From Frankia sp. R82 (GTDB taxonomy: Bacteria > Actinomycetota > Actinomycetes > Frankiales > Frankiaceae), in assembly GCF_023716925.1 (NCBI RefSeq), contig NZ_JAMQQG010000040.1, forward strand, positions 1-38,239: 38,239 nucleotides of DNA. The letters run 5' to 3'. The notes beneath the pieces are model-generated. The model searched no databases, was not told the origin of the DNA, and saw nothing but the letters and a program-made list of their open reading frames with translations. Each line of letters starts with the position of its first letter. Positions within the stretch are counted from its first letter, which is position 1. The position numbers and the translations under genes are program-made. This document shows, one piece after another, positions 16,846 through 25,171 of this stretch.

Positions 16846-18246
16846 ATGACCGGTATGCAGGTTTTCGATCATGTGGTCGATCTGGTCGGCAACACGCCGC
16901 TGGTCGCACTGACGCCGACGCTCGAGCAGACGCCTGCCCCGCTGCTCGGCAAGGTGGAATATCTCAGTCCGGGCGGTTCGGTGAAGGACCGGGTGGCGCT
17001 GGCGATGGTGGCCGCCGCCGAGGAGTCGGGAGCGCTGCGGCCCGGTGGCACGATCATCGAACCGACCAGCGGCAACACGGGAGTGGGGCTGGCGCTCGTC
17101 GCGGCGCGCCGGGGCTATTCGTGCGTGTTCACGATGCCCGACAAGATCAGCGAGGAGAAGCGGGCGGTGCTGCGCGCCTACGGCGCGGAGGTGGTCGTCT
17201 GCCCGACCGCGGTGGCGCCGGACGACCCGCGCTCCTATTACGAGGTGGCTCGGCGGCTGGTCCGCGAGACACCGGGGGGCTGGAGCCCGGACCAGTACTC
17301 CAACCCGCACAACCCGGCGGCACACGAGGCGACCACCGGCCCGGAGATCTGGCGGGACACCGACGGCCGGGTCACCCACTTTGTTGCCGGGATCGGCACC
17401 GGCGGCACCATCAGCGGCGTCGGTCGCTACCTCAAGGGCGTGTCCGACGGGGCCGTGCAGGTCGTCGGCGCCGACCCGCAGGGTTCGGTCTACTCAGGTG
17501 GCACCGGTCGGCCGTACCTGGTCGAAGGGGTGGGGGAGGACATCTGGCCGGCGACCTACGACCGGTCGGTGGTCGACCGGGTGGAGGCGGTCAGCGACCG
17601 CGAGTCGTTCCTGATGACCCGGGAGCTGGCCCGTCGCTGCGGCCTGCTGGTCGGTGGCTCCTGTGGGCTGGCCGTGGTTGCGGGGCTGAGAATCGCCCGG
17701 GAACTGGGGCCGGACGGTCTGGTCGTCGTCCTGCTGCCGGACTCGGGCCGCGGCTACCTGTCGAAGATCTTCAACGACGAGTGGATGTACGAGTACGGCT
17801 TTCTCGAGCCACCGCAGACCGGCCCGACCGTCGCCGACGCGTTGGCCCACAAGTCCAGCCAGGTCCGGTGGACGGACGCTCCGCCGGACCTGGTGCACGT
17901 CCATCCGGACGAGACCGTCGGGACCGCCATCGGCTACCTGCGGGAGTACAACGTGTCGCAGCTGCCGGTGGTGGCACACGAGCCGCCGCTGCGGGCGGCG
18001 GAGGTGGCCGGGGCAGTGCTCGAACGGCACCTGCTGGCGGCGGTCTTCGCGGACCGTGCCGCCGTCGATGATCCGGTGACCAAGCATCTGTCTCCCCCGC
18101 TGCCGATGGTCGGCAGCGGGGAGCCGCTGTCGCGGGTCGTGACGGTCCTCGGCGACGACCCGGCTGTGCTCGTTCACGACGACGGCAGTCCGGTCGGCAT
18201 CCTGACCCGGTCCGACCTGCTGAGTTTCCTGGCCGCGACACCGTAG
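16846..18246 (+). CDS. cbs: Cystathionine beta-synthase
   Basis: PLP enzyme that joins homocysteine and serine to cystathionine, first step of reverse transsulfuration, in the cytosol. Residues ~5-320 are the fold-type II domain: GNTPLV, then GGSVKDR with the PLP lysine K47, PTSGNTG (73-79), GIGTGGTISG phosphate loop, GGSCG near the end. Residues ~335-460 hold two CBS domains (VHPDETVGTAIGYLREYNVSQLPV and VLVHDDGSPVGILTRSDLL), which in other enzymes bind adenosyl ligands. AGGTGG directly abuts ATG 16846 but lies 9 nt before ATG 16855, so the second ATG (463 residues) may be the real start. The next gene begins 10 bp after the stop. Confidence 0.95.
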   Translation: MTGMQVFDHVVDLVGNTPLVALTPTLEQTPAPLLGKVEYLSPGGSVKDRVALAMVAAAEESGALRPGGTIIEPTSGNTGVGLALVAARRGYSCVFTMPDKISEEKRAVLRAYGAEVVVCPTAVAPDDPRSYYEVARRLVRETPGGWSPDQYSNPHNPAAHEATTGPEIWRDTDGRVTHFVAGIGTGGTISGVGRYLKGVSDGAVQVVGADPQGSVYSGGTGRPYLVEGVGEDIWPATYDRSVVDRVEAVSDRESFLMTRELARRCGLLVGGSCGLAVVAGLRIARELGPDGLVVVLLPDSGRGYLSKIFNDEWMYEYGFLEPPQTGPTVADALAHKSSQVRWTDAPPDLVHVHPDETVGTAIGYLREYNVSQLPVVAHEPPLRAAEVAGAVLERHLLAAVFADRAAVDDPVTKHLSPPLPMVGSGEPLSRVVTVLGDDPAVLVHDDGSPVGILTRSDLLSFLAATP

Positions 18247-18255
18247 CGTGACGGC

Positions 18256-19596
18256 ATGGACGCCACCGCCGCCACCGCCACGGACGACCCCAGTGTCGCG
18301 GACGGTTCCGCCAACGCCACCACCGCTGCCGCCAGGCCGTCGGCCGGACTCGGCCAGGCCCCGGCCGCCAGTTTCGAGACGATCGCCATCCATGCCGGTC
18401 AGGCGCCTGATCCGGCGACTGGGGCGGTGGTCCCGCCACTGCATCTGGCCTCGACGTACGCCCAGGACGGCGTCGGGGGGTTGCGCGGCGGGTTCGAGTA
18501 CAGCCGGTCGGCGAACCCGACGCGCGCCACGCTGGAGACCTGCCTTGCCGAGCTCGAGGGTGGCCGGGCGGCGTTGGCGATGTCGTCCGGCATGGCGGCC
18601 ACCGACACGGTGCTGCGCGCCGTCTGCCGACCAGGCGATCACGTGGTCATCCCGGCCGACGCCTACGGCGGGACGTACCGGCTGGTCGCCCGGGTGCTGG
18701 CGCAGTGGGGCGTCGAGCACACCGCCGTCGACCTCGCCGACGTCGAGGCGACCCGGGCGGCGATCCGGCCGGGCGTCACCCGCCTGCTGTGGTGCGAGAC
18801 GCCGACCAATCCGATGCTGACGATCGCCGACATCGGTGAGCTCGCGACGCTCGCTCACGACGCTGGCGCCCTGCTCGCCGTGGACAACACGTTCGCCTCG
18901 CCGTACCTGCAGCAACCGCTGGCCCTCGGTGCGGACGTGGTCGTGCACTCCACCACGAAGTACCTCGGCGGGCACAGCGACATCGTGGGCGGCGCGATCG
19001 TCACCGCCGACCCGGATCTCGCCGAACGGCTGCGTTTCCTGCAGAACGCGGCCGGGGCGGTGCCGGGGCCGTTCGACTGCTGGCTGCTGCTGCGCGGCAT
19101 CCGGACCCTCCCGGTACGGATGGACCGGCACTGCGCGAACGCCCGGCACGTCGCGACCCACCTTGCGGCCCATCCGGCGGTCGATACGGTGCGGTATCCG
19201 GGTATGCCTGGCCATCCCGGCTATCCGGTTGCGGCGAAACAAATGCGGGATTTCGGCGGAATGGTGTCGTTCACCCTACGGGGTGGCCGCGACGCCGCCC
19301 TCGCGCTGTGCGCCCGGACCAGGATTTTCACCCTGGCCGAGTCACTCGGCGGGGTCGAATCCCTCGTCGAGCATCCGGCCAGCATGACCCATGCGTCGGT
19401 CGCGGGTTCACCGCTTGCCGTTCCGGAGAACCTGGTCCGGCTGTCCGTCGGCATCGAAAACGCCGACGATCTGACCGCCGATCTGCGCCAGGCGCTGGAC
19501 GGCCTGCCCGCGACCGTTGATCCGAACGCCGGTTCCATCACCGCTGGCACAACCGCCGCCGGCTCCGGCGCCGGCGTCCCGAGAGGTTCGTCCTAG
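18256..19596 (+). CDS. metB: Cystathionine gamma-synthase / gamma-lyase (Cys/Met metabolism PLP enzyme)
   Basis: A 446-residue PLP enzyme of the Cys/Met family. Motifs: IHAGQAPDPATGAVVPPLHLASTY, YSRSANPTR, the PLP loop MSSGMAATD, ETPTNPML, AVDNTFASPYLQQP and the lysine motif STTKYLGGHSD with K235. The first ~35 residues are Ala/Thr/Ser-rich and unlike the family. Located directly behind cbs, it most likely splits cystathionine to cysteine (gamma-lyase) and so completes homocysteine-to-cysteine conversion. Synthase and lyase cannot be separated by eye, and mycobacterial homologues annotated metB sit in the same arrangement. Confidence 0.93.
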   Translation: MDATAATATDDPSVADGSANATTAAARPSAGLGQAPAASFETIAIHAGQAPDPATGAVVPPLHLASTYAQDGVGGLRGGFEYSRSANPTRATLETCLAELEGGRAALAMSSGMAATDTVLRAVCRPGDHVVIPADAYGGTYRLVARVLAQWGVEHTAVDLADVEATRAAIRPGVTRLLWCETPTNPMLTIADIGELATLAHDAGALLAVDNTFASPYLQQPLALGADVVVHSTTKYLGGHSDIVGGAIVTADPDLAERLRFLQNAAGAVPGPFDCWLLLRGIRTLPVRMDRHCANARHVATHLAAHPAVDTVRYPGMPGHPGYPVAAKQMRDFGGMVSFTLRGGRDAALALCARTRIFTLAESLGGVESLVEHPASMTHASVAGSPLAVPENLVRLSVGIENADDLTADLRQALDGLPATVDPNAGSITAGTTAAGSGAGVPRGSS

Positions 19597-19663
19597 CTCG
19601 ACCGGCCAGGGTCGGATTACACCTCGATGCGTACACCACGGACGGTGCACCTTACCCGGCCGT

Positions 19664-19776
19664 TGCGGACGATATATGTGCACGATCTGGAGATGCGGAC
19701 GACATAGCGATCCTTAAAAGGTTAAGGTCATGTTGCTGCGTTGGAGGTCACGGGCCGAGAAGTCACGGGCGGAGAA
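19664..19776. repeat. Short direct repeats upstream of the TPR-like gene
   Basis: TGCGGACGATAT (19664-19675) recurs with one mismatch at 19694-19705, 30 bp apart. Then a 15-bp unit, GTCACGGGCCGAGAA (19747-19761), is followed directly by a copy with one change (19762-19776). Both pairs lie in the 251-bp gap before the TPR-like gene and may be regulatory. An A/T-richer stretch (19712-19730) lies between them. Confidence 0.6.
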
Positions 19777-19847
19777 CACATGGCTGCACGTGTGGGCAGG
19801 GCGGGCACACACCCGGCCCCTCAGGCCGCGAGCGTCAGGAGCACCGC

Positions 19848-20870
19848 ATGGGCGCCTCGGCAGACCGTCGCACTCTCCTACGGCACGGCGCGGTCGCGTA
19901 CGCCACCCTCGCCGTCGGCGCAGCCGCTTTCGGGGGCGTGTCCGTCCTGGCGGGGGGCGCGGTGAGCTTCCCGGCGGCCGACAGTCGCACTGCGCTCAAC
20001 GAGGTCGAGTCCGCGCTGCGCACGCTGGCGCGCAGGTGGGAGACGACACCGCCCGCGGAGCTGGTGTCCCGGCTGGCCATCCTCGATCAGCAGGCCCGCA
20101 CGATCGGGCGGTGGCGCCTCGGCGAGGCGCTGCGGCAGGACTGGATGCGCACGCATGGCCGCATCCTGGTCATGACCGCGGTCGCGCAGGGAGACGCCGG
20201 CCTGCCGGCCCGGGCGACGGCCTCGGCCCGCGCCGCGCTCGTCCTCGCCCGCCACGTCGGCGATTCCATCTCCGTGGCCCATGCCCGGGTCGTGCTGGCC
20301 GAGCTTGCCGCCTACGCGTTCGCCAGCACCGACGACGGCCTGCAGCTCGCCCGCGCCGCCCGGGCGACCGCCCCCCGGGCACACACCGCGATCCTGGCCA
20401 TCACCACCGAGGCACACATCATGGCCGCCCGGAACATGCCGATGACCGGAATCGTCGAGGTGCTGCGCGAGGCTGACGCCATCGCCGCGACGCTGCCCGC
20501 CGGCACCCCCGGTTACAGCCTGGACGGTATCCATCCGGCCTACCTACCGACGTTCGGCGGTGCGGCGCTGGTGGCCGCGGGTTCACTGACCGAGGGGGAA
20601 CGCCGGCTGGCCGAGGCGGCGGGCCTGTTCGACCGGGCCCGAGCCTCCGGCGCACTGGCCGCCGTGCGGCTCTACCAGGCGTCCGCCGCAATGCGCGGAC
20701 GCGACCTCGACCGGGCGCAGGCCCTGGCGACCCGGGCACTGGCCGCGTCGGCGGTGCGACCCAGCAGCTGGCTGTCGAACGGCATCCTCTCCCTCGCCCA
20801 ACGAGCCGGCCAGCACGGGGCGGACTGGTCCGGCCTGGTCGTCCAGGCCAGGGAATGGTCGCCGGCCTGA
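19848..20870 (+). CDS. TPR-like helical repeat protein with N-terminal hydrophobic segment
   Basis: A 340-residue protein. An Arg-rich start (DRRTLLRHG) precedes a hydrophobic stretch (~14-40), so it may be membrane-anchored or exported; a true Tat motif is not present. The rest is Ala/Leu/Arg-rich paired helices typical of TPR arrays (SARAALVLARHVGDSISVAHARVVLAELAAYA, DGLQLARAARATAPRAHTAIL, GERRLAEAAGLFDRARASGALAAVRLYQASAAM, LDRAQALATRALAAS). Similar helical domains are found C-terminally in actinobacterial XRE-family regulators, but no helix-turn-helix is present here. AGGAG lies 6 nt before the ATG. Partner and function unknown. Confidence 0.75.
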   Translation: MGASADRRTLLRHGAVAYATLAVGAAAFGGVSVLAGGAVSFPAADSRTALNEVESALRTLARRWETTPPAELVSRLAILDQQARTIGRWRLGEALRQDWMRTHGRILVMTAVAQGDAGLPARATASARAALVLARHVGDSISVAHARVVLAELAAYAFASTDDGLQLARAARATAPRAHTAILAITTEAHIMAARNMPMTGIVEVLREADAIAATLPAGTPGYSLDGIHPAYLPTFGGAALVAAGSLTEGERRLAEAAGLFDRARASGALAAVRLYQASAAMRGRDLDRAQALATRALAASAVRPSSWLSNGILSLAQRAGQHGADWSGLVVQAREWSPA

Positions 20871-21708
20871 GCTGTGGTGTTTCTGGTGCCATGTCGTGTG
20901 TACCACCAGCCTCCAATCACCGCGATGACCAGAGCGACCGTCACCACGGCCGCGAACCACAGCAGATGCACAAAACCTGGAGACGAAAGAGCGACTGACG
21001 ACCCACTACCGAAGGGTCGTGAAGGTGTAATGTTCGGGACGATCTGCAGCGGCGGCGGGGTGGCCCGGACGCCGGGCGGACTGTGAATTGGCACGGCGCC
21101 ACGCTATCCGCTGCCAGACAATGCCCGGAGACCGGGTGCGCCAAACGAGGCAACCTGGCGGACACCCTGGTGTTTCCGTTCGAAGAATGACCGCGAAGTG
21201 CCGCGGACGCAGGACATCCACCCCGGCATCCCACCCGTCATCCAGATGTCATATCCAACGTGACCCCACAGTTCATCGTCGCGCAGCACCCGGTTCAGCC
21301 CGGCCGCCGAGCCGAGTTCGACCCGAAGGTGGCGGCCTGTGTCCCGCACCACTGTTCCTTACCTGTGGCTCGCGACTCCCGAAGGTGGCTCACTTCTCCT
21401 TACGGCGAACCGCCATCGCGGCCCTCGCACCGTGTCAGACACGCTTCGCCGCACCCGCAGGAATCCGTCCGGGGCCGGCAGGAGTCGGTGGCATCCAGCG
21501 GGATCCAACGCCGTCAGGCCGGCGCTGGCAGGGCCGGCCTGACGGCGCAGGCACGGGGGCGGCCGGCGAGCGCCGACCTCCGGCCGGCCCGAGTGGCCCT
21601 TCCCGGAATGTGTGGAACCGGACGCAGACGTGTAGGTCGACGTATAGCGGGTAATTCCCCGACAGCCATGGATCACCGCCAGGGCCCACTCTTACAGAAG
21701 GAGCCGGT
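20871..21708. other. Intergenic region with a long hairpin
   Basis: About 840 bp with no well-supported gene. On the minus strand a frame from GTG 21094 encodes a plausible single helix (WFAAVVTVALVIAVIGGWWY, near 20950-20900) but runs ~200 bp antisense into the TPR-like gene; I leave it unannotated. A 15-bp perfect hairpin lies at 21509-21547. Confidence 0.5.
21509..21547. terminator. Perfect 15-bp hairpin (orphan terminator-like)
   Basis: Arms 21509-21523 and 21533-21547 are perfectly complementary around a 9-nt loop. It lies ~640 bp beyond the TPR-like gene and ~160 bp before the next start, with no T-tract. It could end a transcript leaving the TPR gene or insulate the small membrane protein gene. 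Confidence 0.6.
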
Positions 21709-21918
21709 ATGAGCACCCGGGTCGGTACCCGAACCAGCAGCATCAGTCTGGGAACACTGCTCTACCTCGTGATCGGGGTCATCATCACCGCAAGCCAGGA
21801 CTACTGGAACTTCACCGACTGGGACGGCCACGTACTGGCCAGCTTCTTCACCGCGGCGATCGCGACCCTGCTGTGGCCACTGGCCATCTTCTATCACTTC
21901 ATTCTGACGCCCCGCTGA
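21709..21918 (+). CDS. Small two-helix membrane protein
   Basis: A 69-residue protein with a Ser/Thr/Arg-rich start, a hydrophobic helix (~13-28, LGTLLYLVIGVIITAS), a polar segment with aromatic and acidic residues (QDYWNFTDWDGH) and a second helix (~43-64). It is unrecognised but very likely real: AAGGAG lies 5 nt before the ATG, and the hydrophobic pattern is clean. Flanked by 380 bp of non-coding DNA downstream, it is probably a single-gene unit. Confidence 0.75.
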   Translation: MSTRVGTRTSSISLGTLLYLVIGVIITASQDYWNFTDWDGHVLASFFTAAIATLLWPLAIFYHFILTPR

Positions 21919-22302
21919 TCCCGCTCGACTCCCCGTCACCTGCGGCATCGGCCGTGGAATTCGGCCTCTCGCACCGCCGCGACCGGCGCCGTGCGGGCCG
22001 ATCCTGTTCCGGTGGACGATGACCGGCCCCGAGTCGTCCGGAAACAGGGACCTGCCATTCAGGGCAGTCCGGACGATCCGACCTCGAGTCCACGTTCCGA
22101 CCGATCCTGCGATGCGCGGGACACGCATCGCAGGCATTTCCGTCGGACGGCCGTCCTGTCTTGGCGCAGTCACCAGCCGGTAACATTCGCAGTCGTTCCT
22201 GCGCGACCGCGGATGTGCACCGGCCTGCTTCGCTAGACTTCGCGGCGCCACCACGTCACTTTTTGCGATGGTGGCCCGCGAGCGAATCAGGGAGGCCGTC
22301 CG
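21919..22302. other. Leader region of the FMN reductase gene
   Basis: 384 bp without a gene. The last 60 bp hold a bulged hairpin (22241-22280) directly before the ribosome binding site of the FMN reductase gene. Nothing else recognisable. Confidence 0.5.
22241..22280 (+). promoter_or_regulatory. Hairpin immediately upstream of the FMN reductase gene
   Basis: CGCGG and GCCACCA (22241-22245, 22247-22253) pair with TGGTGGC and CCGCG (22269-22280), giving 12 bp with a one-base bulge. The 15-nt loop carries five T. GGGAGG follows 9 nt later, then the ATG at 22303. It may be an operator palindrome, an attenuator or an mRNA stabiliser. Confidence 0.5.
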
Positions 22303-22854
22303 ATGGAACCGAGCCGGATCGTCAGCGTGGTGGGCAATCCCAAGCCCGCCTCCCGCACCCGGCAGGTTGCCGAGGCGGTGGCTGCCCGGGTCGAGACCGT
22401 GTTGGCCGCGGCCGGCCACCCGGCAACCACCGAGGTCATCGAGGTGAGTGAGCTGGGCGCCGGCCTGCTCGGCTGGGGAGACCCCACCGTCGCGGCGGCG
22501 CTGGCCACGATCCGCTCTGCCGACGTGCTGGTGGTCGCGACCCCGACCTACAAGGCGACCTACACCGGGCTGTTGAAGTTGCTGCTCGATCAGATCGGGG
22601 GCGGCGAGCTCGGCGGCCTGCCGGCCATCCCCGTACAGGTGGCCGCCGCGCCGCAGCATGCGCTCGCCGTCGAGGTCCACCTGCGGCCGGTGCTCGTCGA
22701 GATCGGCGCCGCCTGCCCGACGACCGGCGTGTTCGTCCTCGACTCACAGCTCGACCAGCTGCCCACTCTGCTCGACACATGGGGCACGGTGAACCTGCCG
22801 GCGGTCAGCGCGCTCGTCGCGGCCCGACGCGCCGTGCCCGCCTCGGCGGCCTGA
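22303..22854 (+). CDS. NADPH-dependent FMN reductase (flavodoxin-like)
   Basis: A 183-residue flavodoxin-fold oxidoreductase of the SsuE/MsuE group, supplying reduced FMN from NAD(P)H in the cytosol. VSVVGNPKPASRTRQ (~8-21) is the phosphate-binding loop and TPTYKATYTGLLKLLLDQI (~80-98) the second FMN-contact region. ATG 22303 has AGGGAGG 7 nt upstream. No sulfonate monooxygenase gene is adjacent, so its partner flavoenzyme is elsewhere; an LLM-class monooxygenase occurs at the right end of the window but is ~15 kb away. Confidence 0.9.
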   Translation: MEPSRIVSVVGNPKPASRTRQVAEAVAARVETVLAAAGHPATTEVIEVSELGAGLLGWGDPTVAAALATIRSADVLVVATPTYKATYTGLLKLLLDQIGGGELGGLPAIPVQVAAAPQHALAVEVHLRPVLVEIGAACPTTGVFVLDSQLDQLPTLLDTWGTVNLPAVSALVAARRAVPASAA

Positions 22855-22918
22855 GTCCACCGAGCCCGCTGCGCGACGACGCCCCGGCGGCCAGGCACCG
22901 GTGCGCGCGGTGGGCGTG

Positions 22919-23620
22919 TCATGGCAGAAGGTCAGATCGTCCATCCGGTAGGCCGGGCAACTCCGGGCGAACCGGGAGAGGTGCTGCGGGCTGCCCGCCG
23001 ACGCCCGGTTGCCCCGGTCGGCCGTACTGGCCCGGATCAATGACGGTGCCGCTGGCGGGCAGTCCGGGCGCGGCCCCTGCCCAGGCCGGCGGCACAGTCG
23101 CAACCGGCGGCACGGTCGCAACCGGCGGCACGGTCAGGTCACCGGCCGGGGCGGTGGGTACCACAGGAACCACAGACGCGGGCGGGCTGGCCGGGACGGC
23201 GGGTACGGCCGGCAGGCCCGGGATGGTCGAGATAGTGGGGGTGGTCGGCAGCCGGCTGTCGGCCCCGGCACCGGTCGGCGCCGGGGTGGCGCCATAGATC
23301 GAGTCCGGATAGGGCGGCAGCGTCGGCACCGGCGGGGCAAGCGCGACGCCGCTCTGGCCGCCGGCTTCGAGCCCGAGCTGGCTCTGCGCGACCCGCTCGG
23401 CCCGCACATCCGCATCGGCATCGGCATCGGCGTGGACACCGAGCGGGGCAGCGAAGCCGAAGGCCGTGACCGCAACAGTGAATCCGACCCCCGCCACGAT
23501 CAGCCCGCGCCGCCGATCCTGGATGTTCAGCCGATCCACGCGGCCACACACCGTCCCGGCAATTCCGGCGATCATGACTGTGACGGCGAGCAGGGCCAAC
23601 GCCATGGCGACTGTCGGCAT
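22919..23620 (-). CDS. Membrane protein with Pro-rich exported tail (paralog of the upstream gene)
   Basis: A 233-residue protein. TM1 (~2-24) is followed by a short cytoplasmic loop RVDRLNIQDRRRG, TM2 (~36-56), an (AD)n run, and a ~150-residue Pro/Val/Thr/Ala-rich tail with repeats such as VPPVATVPPVATVPP. Its first 60 residues share architecture and the DRRRxxIVxGxG...AFG pattern with the gene at 23687-25057, so they are tandem paralogs. The tail is probably outside the membrane and may be a glycosylated stalk; that is inference. ATG 23620 was chosen because GGGGG lies 5 nt upstream and TM1 starts at once. A 66-bp gap separates it from the paralog. Confidence 0.7.
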   Translation of the reverse strand: MPTVAMALALLAVTVMIAGIAGTVCGRVDRLNIQDRRRGLIVAGVGFTVAVTAFGFAAPLGVHADADADADVRAERVAQSQLGLEAGGQSGVALAPPVPTLPPYPDSIYGATPAPTGAGADSRLPTTPTISTIPGLPAVPAVPASPPASVVPVVPTAPAGDLTVPPVATVPPVATVPPAWAGAAPGLPASGTVIDPGQYGRPGQPGVGGQPAAPLPVRPELPGLPDGRSDLLP

Positions 23621-23686
23621 CGGGCCCCCAGATCGTGACGGTTGACCGGGCAGCCACACCGTATCTCACTGAGAGTTATTAAGCTG

Positions 23687-25057
23687 TTACGAAAAGCGCC
23701 GTGTCGGGCGCGGCCCGGACCCATGACCTGCCACCCGCACCGGATCCGAGACCTGCTCACGCCGGGGCAGAATGACGGGCGGTTGCGGATTCGGCCGTGG
23801 CTCGATCGGGCTCAGCGATACCGGAGCACCCGCCGGTCCAGCCGAGGAGGCCGAGGTCCGGGACGGCACGGACGACTCCGACGAGGCCGGCGTCCACCAG
23901 GGAACCGACGGAGTCGACGTCCGCGTGGGAGTCGACGCGCCTGCCGTCCGTGACGACCCCGAGGAAGCCGACGTCCGCGTGGGGGCCACGGTCTGGGAGG
24001 AGGAAGCAGGACGGGGGGAGACCGAGGGACGGGACGGGGCTGGAGTCGAGGGTGTGGGCGTCCGTGGGGACACCGACGCCCGGGTCGGCGTCCGCGGTGG
24101 GGTGGACGACCCGCCGCTCCCGGACTCACCGCCGACCGACCCGCCACCATCGCCGTCCGAGGTGGACGGCGACTTCGACGAGCCACCACCGCCCGCCCGC
24201 GTCGGCGTCGGCGCACTGCCGCGCGACGGAGTAACCGTGCGCGGCGGCGTACTCCGGGGCGCAGTAGTCCGGGGCGCAGTAGTCCGGGGCGCAGTCGTGC
24301 GCGGCGGCGTACTCCGGGGCGGAGTCGTCCGGGGTGGGGACGTCCGGGGTGGGGACGTCCGAGGCGGAGTCGTCCGGGGCGGAGTCGTCCGGGGCGGGGA
24401 CGGCGGTGCGGTGGTGCGCGGCGGGGTCGGCGCAATCGTCCGAGGCGGGGGCGGGGGTGCCGGCACGGTGACACGGGGTGGGGTGGTCCGTGACGGGGCC
24501 GGTGGTGGCGCAGCCGGCGGTGGCGCAGCCGGCGGCACCTGGGTTCGAGGCGGCGGCACCTGGGTTCGAGGCGGCGGTGCGCCATCGGCGCCTCCGGAGC
24601 TGGTCCGACCCCCGCCCGCCGGAGCCGAGGGGGCCGCTTTTCCTCGCCCGGAGGAGCCGGCCCGCACCGATGGCGGGTTGCCGCCGGAGCCGGCGTCGGG
24701 CAGTGGTCGGCTGTAGGCAGCCGGGCTCGAGCCACCCGCCGTCGGATCGCCTTCGGTGCCGGCGGCCGGGCCGGTGGCACCGGGTGGATCAAGACGTCGT
24801 GCGTCGGCCGGGACGGAGCCGGACGGGCGCGGCAGCAGGATCGCTCCGTTGGAACGATCATGACTACTGCCGTCCCCGGTACCGATACCGTTCGCGGCCA
24901 GCACGCCGAAGGCCAGCATGGCCACCGAGCCGGCACCGGTGACGATGCCAGCCCGACGGCGGTCGTGAATCCAGGCCCATTCGGCCCGACCGCGGGCCAG
25001 GCCGAGGATGCCGGCGAAAATTACCAGCCCGGCGACAGCCAGGCAGAAATACATCAT
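23687..25057 (-). CDS. Membrane protein with long TPPR-repeat tail
   Basis: A 456-residue protein with TM1 (~2-22), loop ARGRAEWAWIHDRRRA, TM2 (~38-58), then ~400 residues of Pro/Thr/Ser/Arg low complexity. The central part repeats TTPPR/TSPPR/TAPRT units about 20 times (residues ~185-270), preceded by PPPRTQV repeats. A Gly/Ser-rich stretch with SDGDGGGSVGGESGSGG follows. It contains no catalytic domain that I can see. The tail is highly basic, so binding to an anionic wall polymer is conceivable. Tandem ATGs at 25057 and 25054 follow a GGGGG motif. It is first in a likely two-gene unit with its shorter paralog. Confidence 0.7.
   Translation of the reverse strand: MMYFCLAVAGLVIFAGILGLARGRAEWAWIHDRRRAGIVTGAGSVAMLAFGVLAANGIGTGDGSSHDRSNGAILLPRPSGSVPADARRLDPPGATGPAAGTEGDPTAGGSSPAAYSRPLPDAGSGGNPPSVRAGSSGRGKAAPSAPAGGGRTSSGGADGAPPPRTQVPPPRTQVPPAAPPPAAPPPAPSRTTPPRVTVPAPPPPPRTIAPTPPRTTAPPSPPRTTPPRTTPPRTSPPRTSPPRTTPPRSTPPRTTAPRTTAPRTTAPRSTPPRTVTPSRGSAPTPTRAGGGGSSKSPSTSDGDGGGSVGGESGSGGSSTPPRTPTRASVSPRTPTPSTPAPSRPSVSPRPASSSQTVAPTRTSASSGSSRTAGASTPTRTSTPSVPWWTPASSESSVPSRTSASSAGPAGAPVSLSPIEPRPNPQPPVILPRREQVSDPVRVAGHGSGPRPTRRFS
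24246..24402. repeat. 15-bp coding minisatellite (TPPR repeats)
   Basis: About ten units with 15-bp periodicity, CCGGGGCGGAGTCGT-like on the plus strand, encode TTPPR/TAPRT on the minus strand. Being in frame, copy number changes would lengthen or shorten the stalk without frameshift. Smaller repeats lie beside it (a 21-bp pair near 24539-24580). Confidence 0.85.
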
Positions 25058-25171
25058 GGAGACCCCCCGCGGGCGCAGTCGCCTACCAGACTAGGGGCGA
25101 TCCAGTGGTTTTCCAGCCAGGAGCCAGAAAGCGTTTCTTCCCTTTCTCGTCTCGTGACGGATATCACCGGT

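Noticed and set aside
23772-24716. Plus-strand frame with regular VVRGG/VLRGG five-residue repeats
   Set aside because: It looks like a pentapeptide-repeat protein but is the complement of the TPPR repeats on the minus strand, which has the two transmembrane helices, a good start and a paralog next door.
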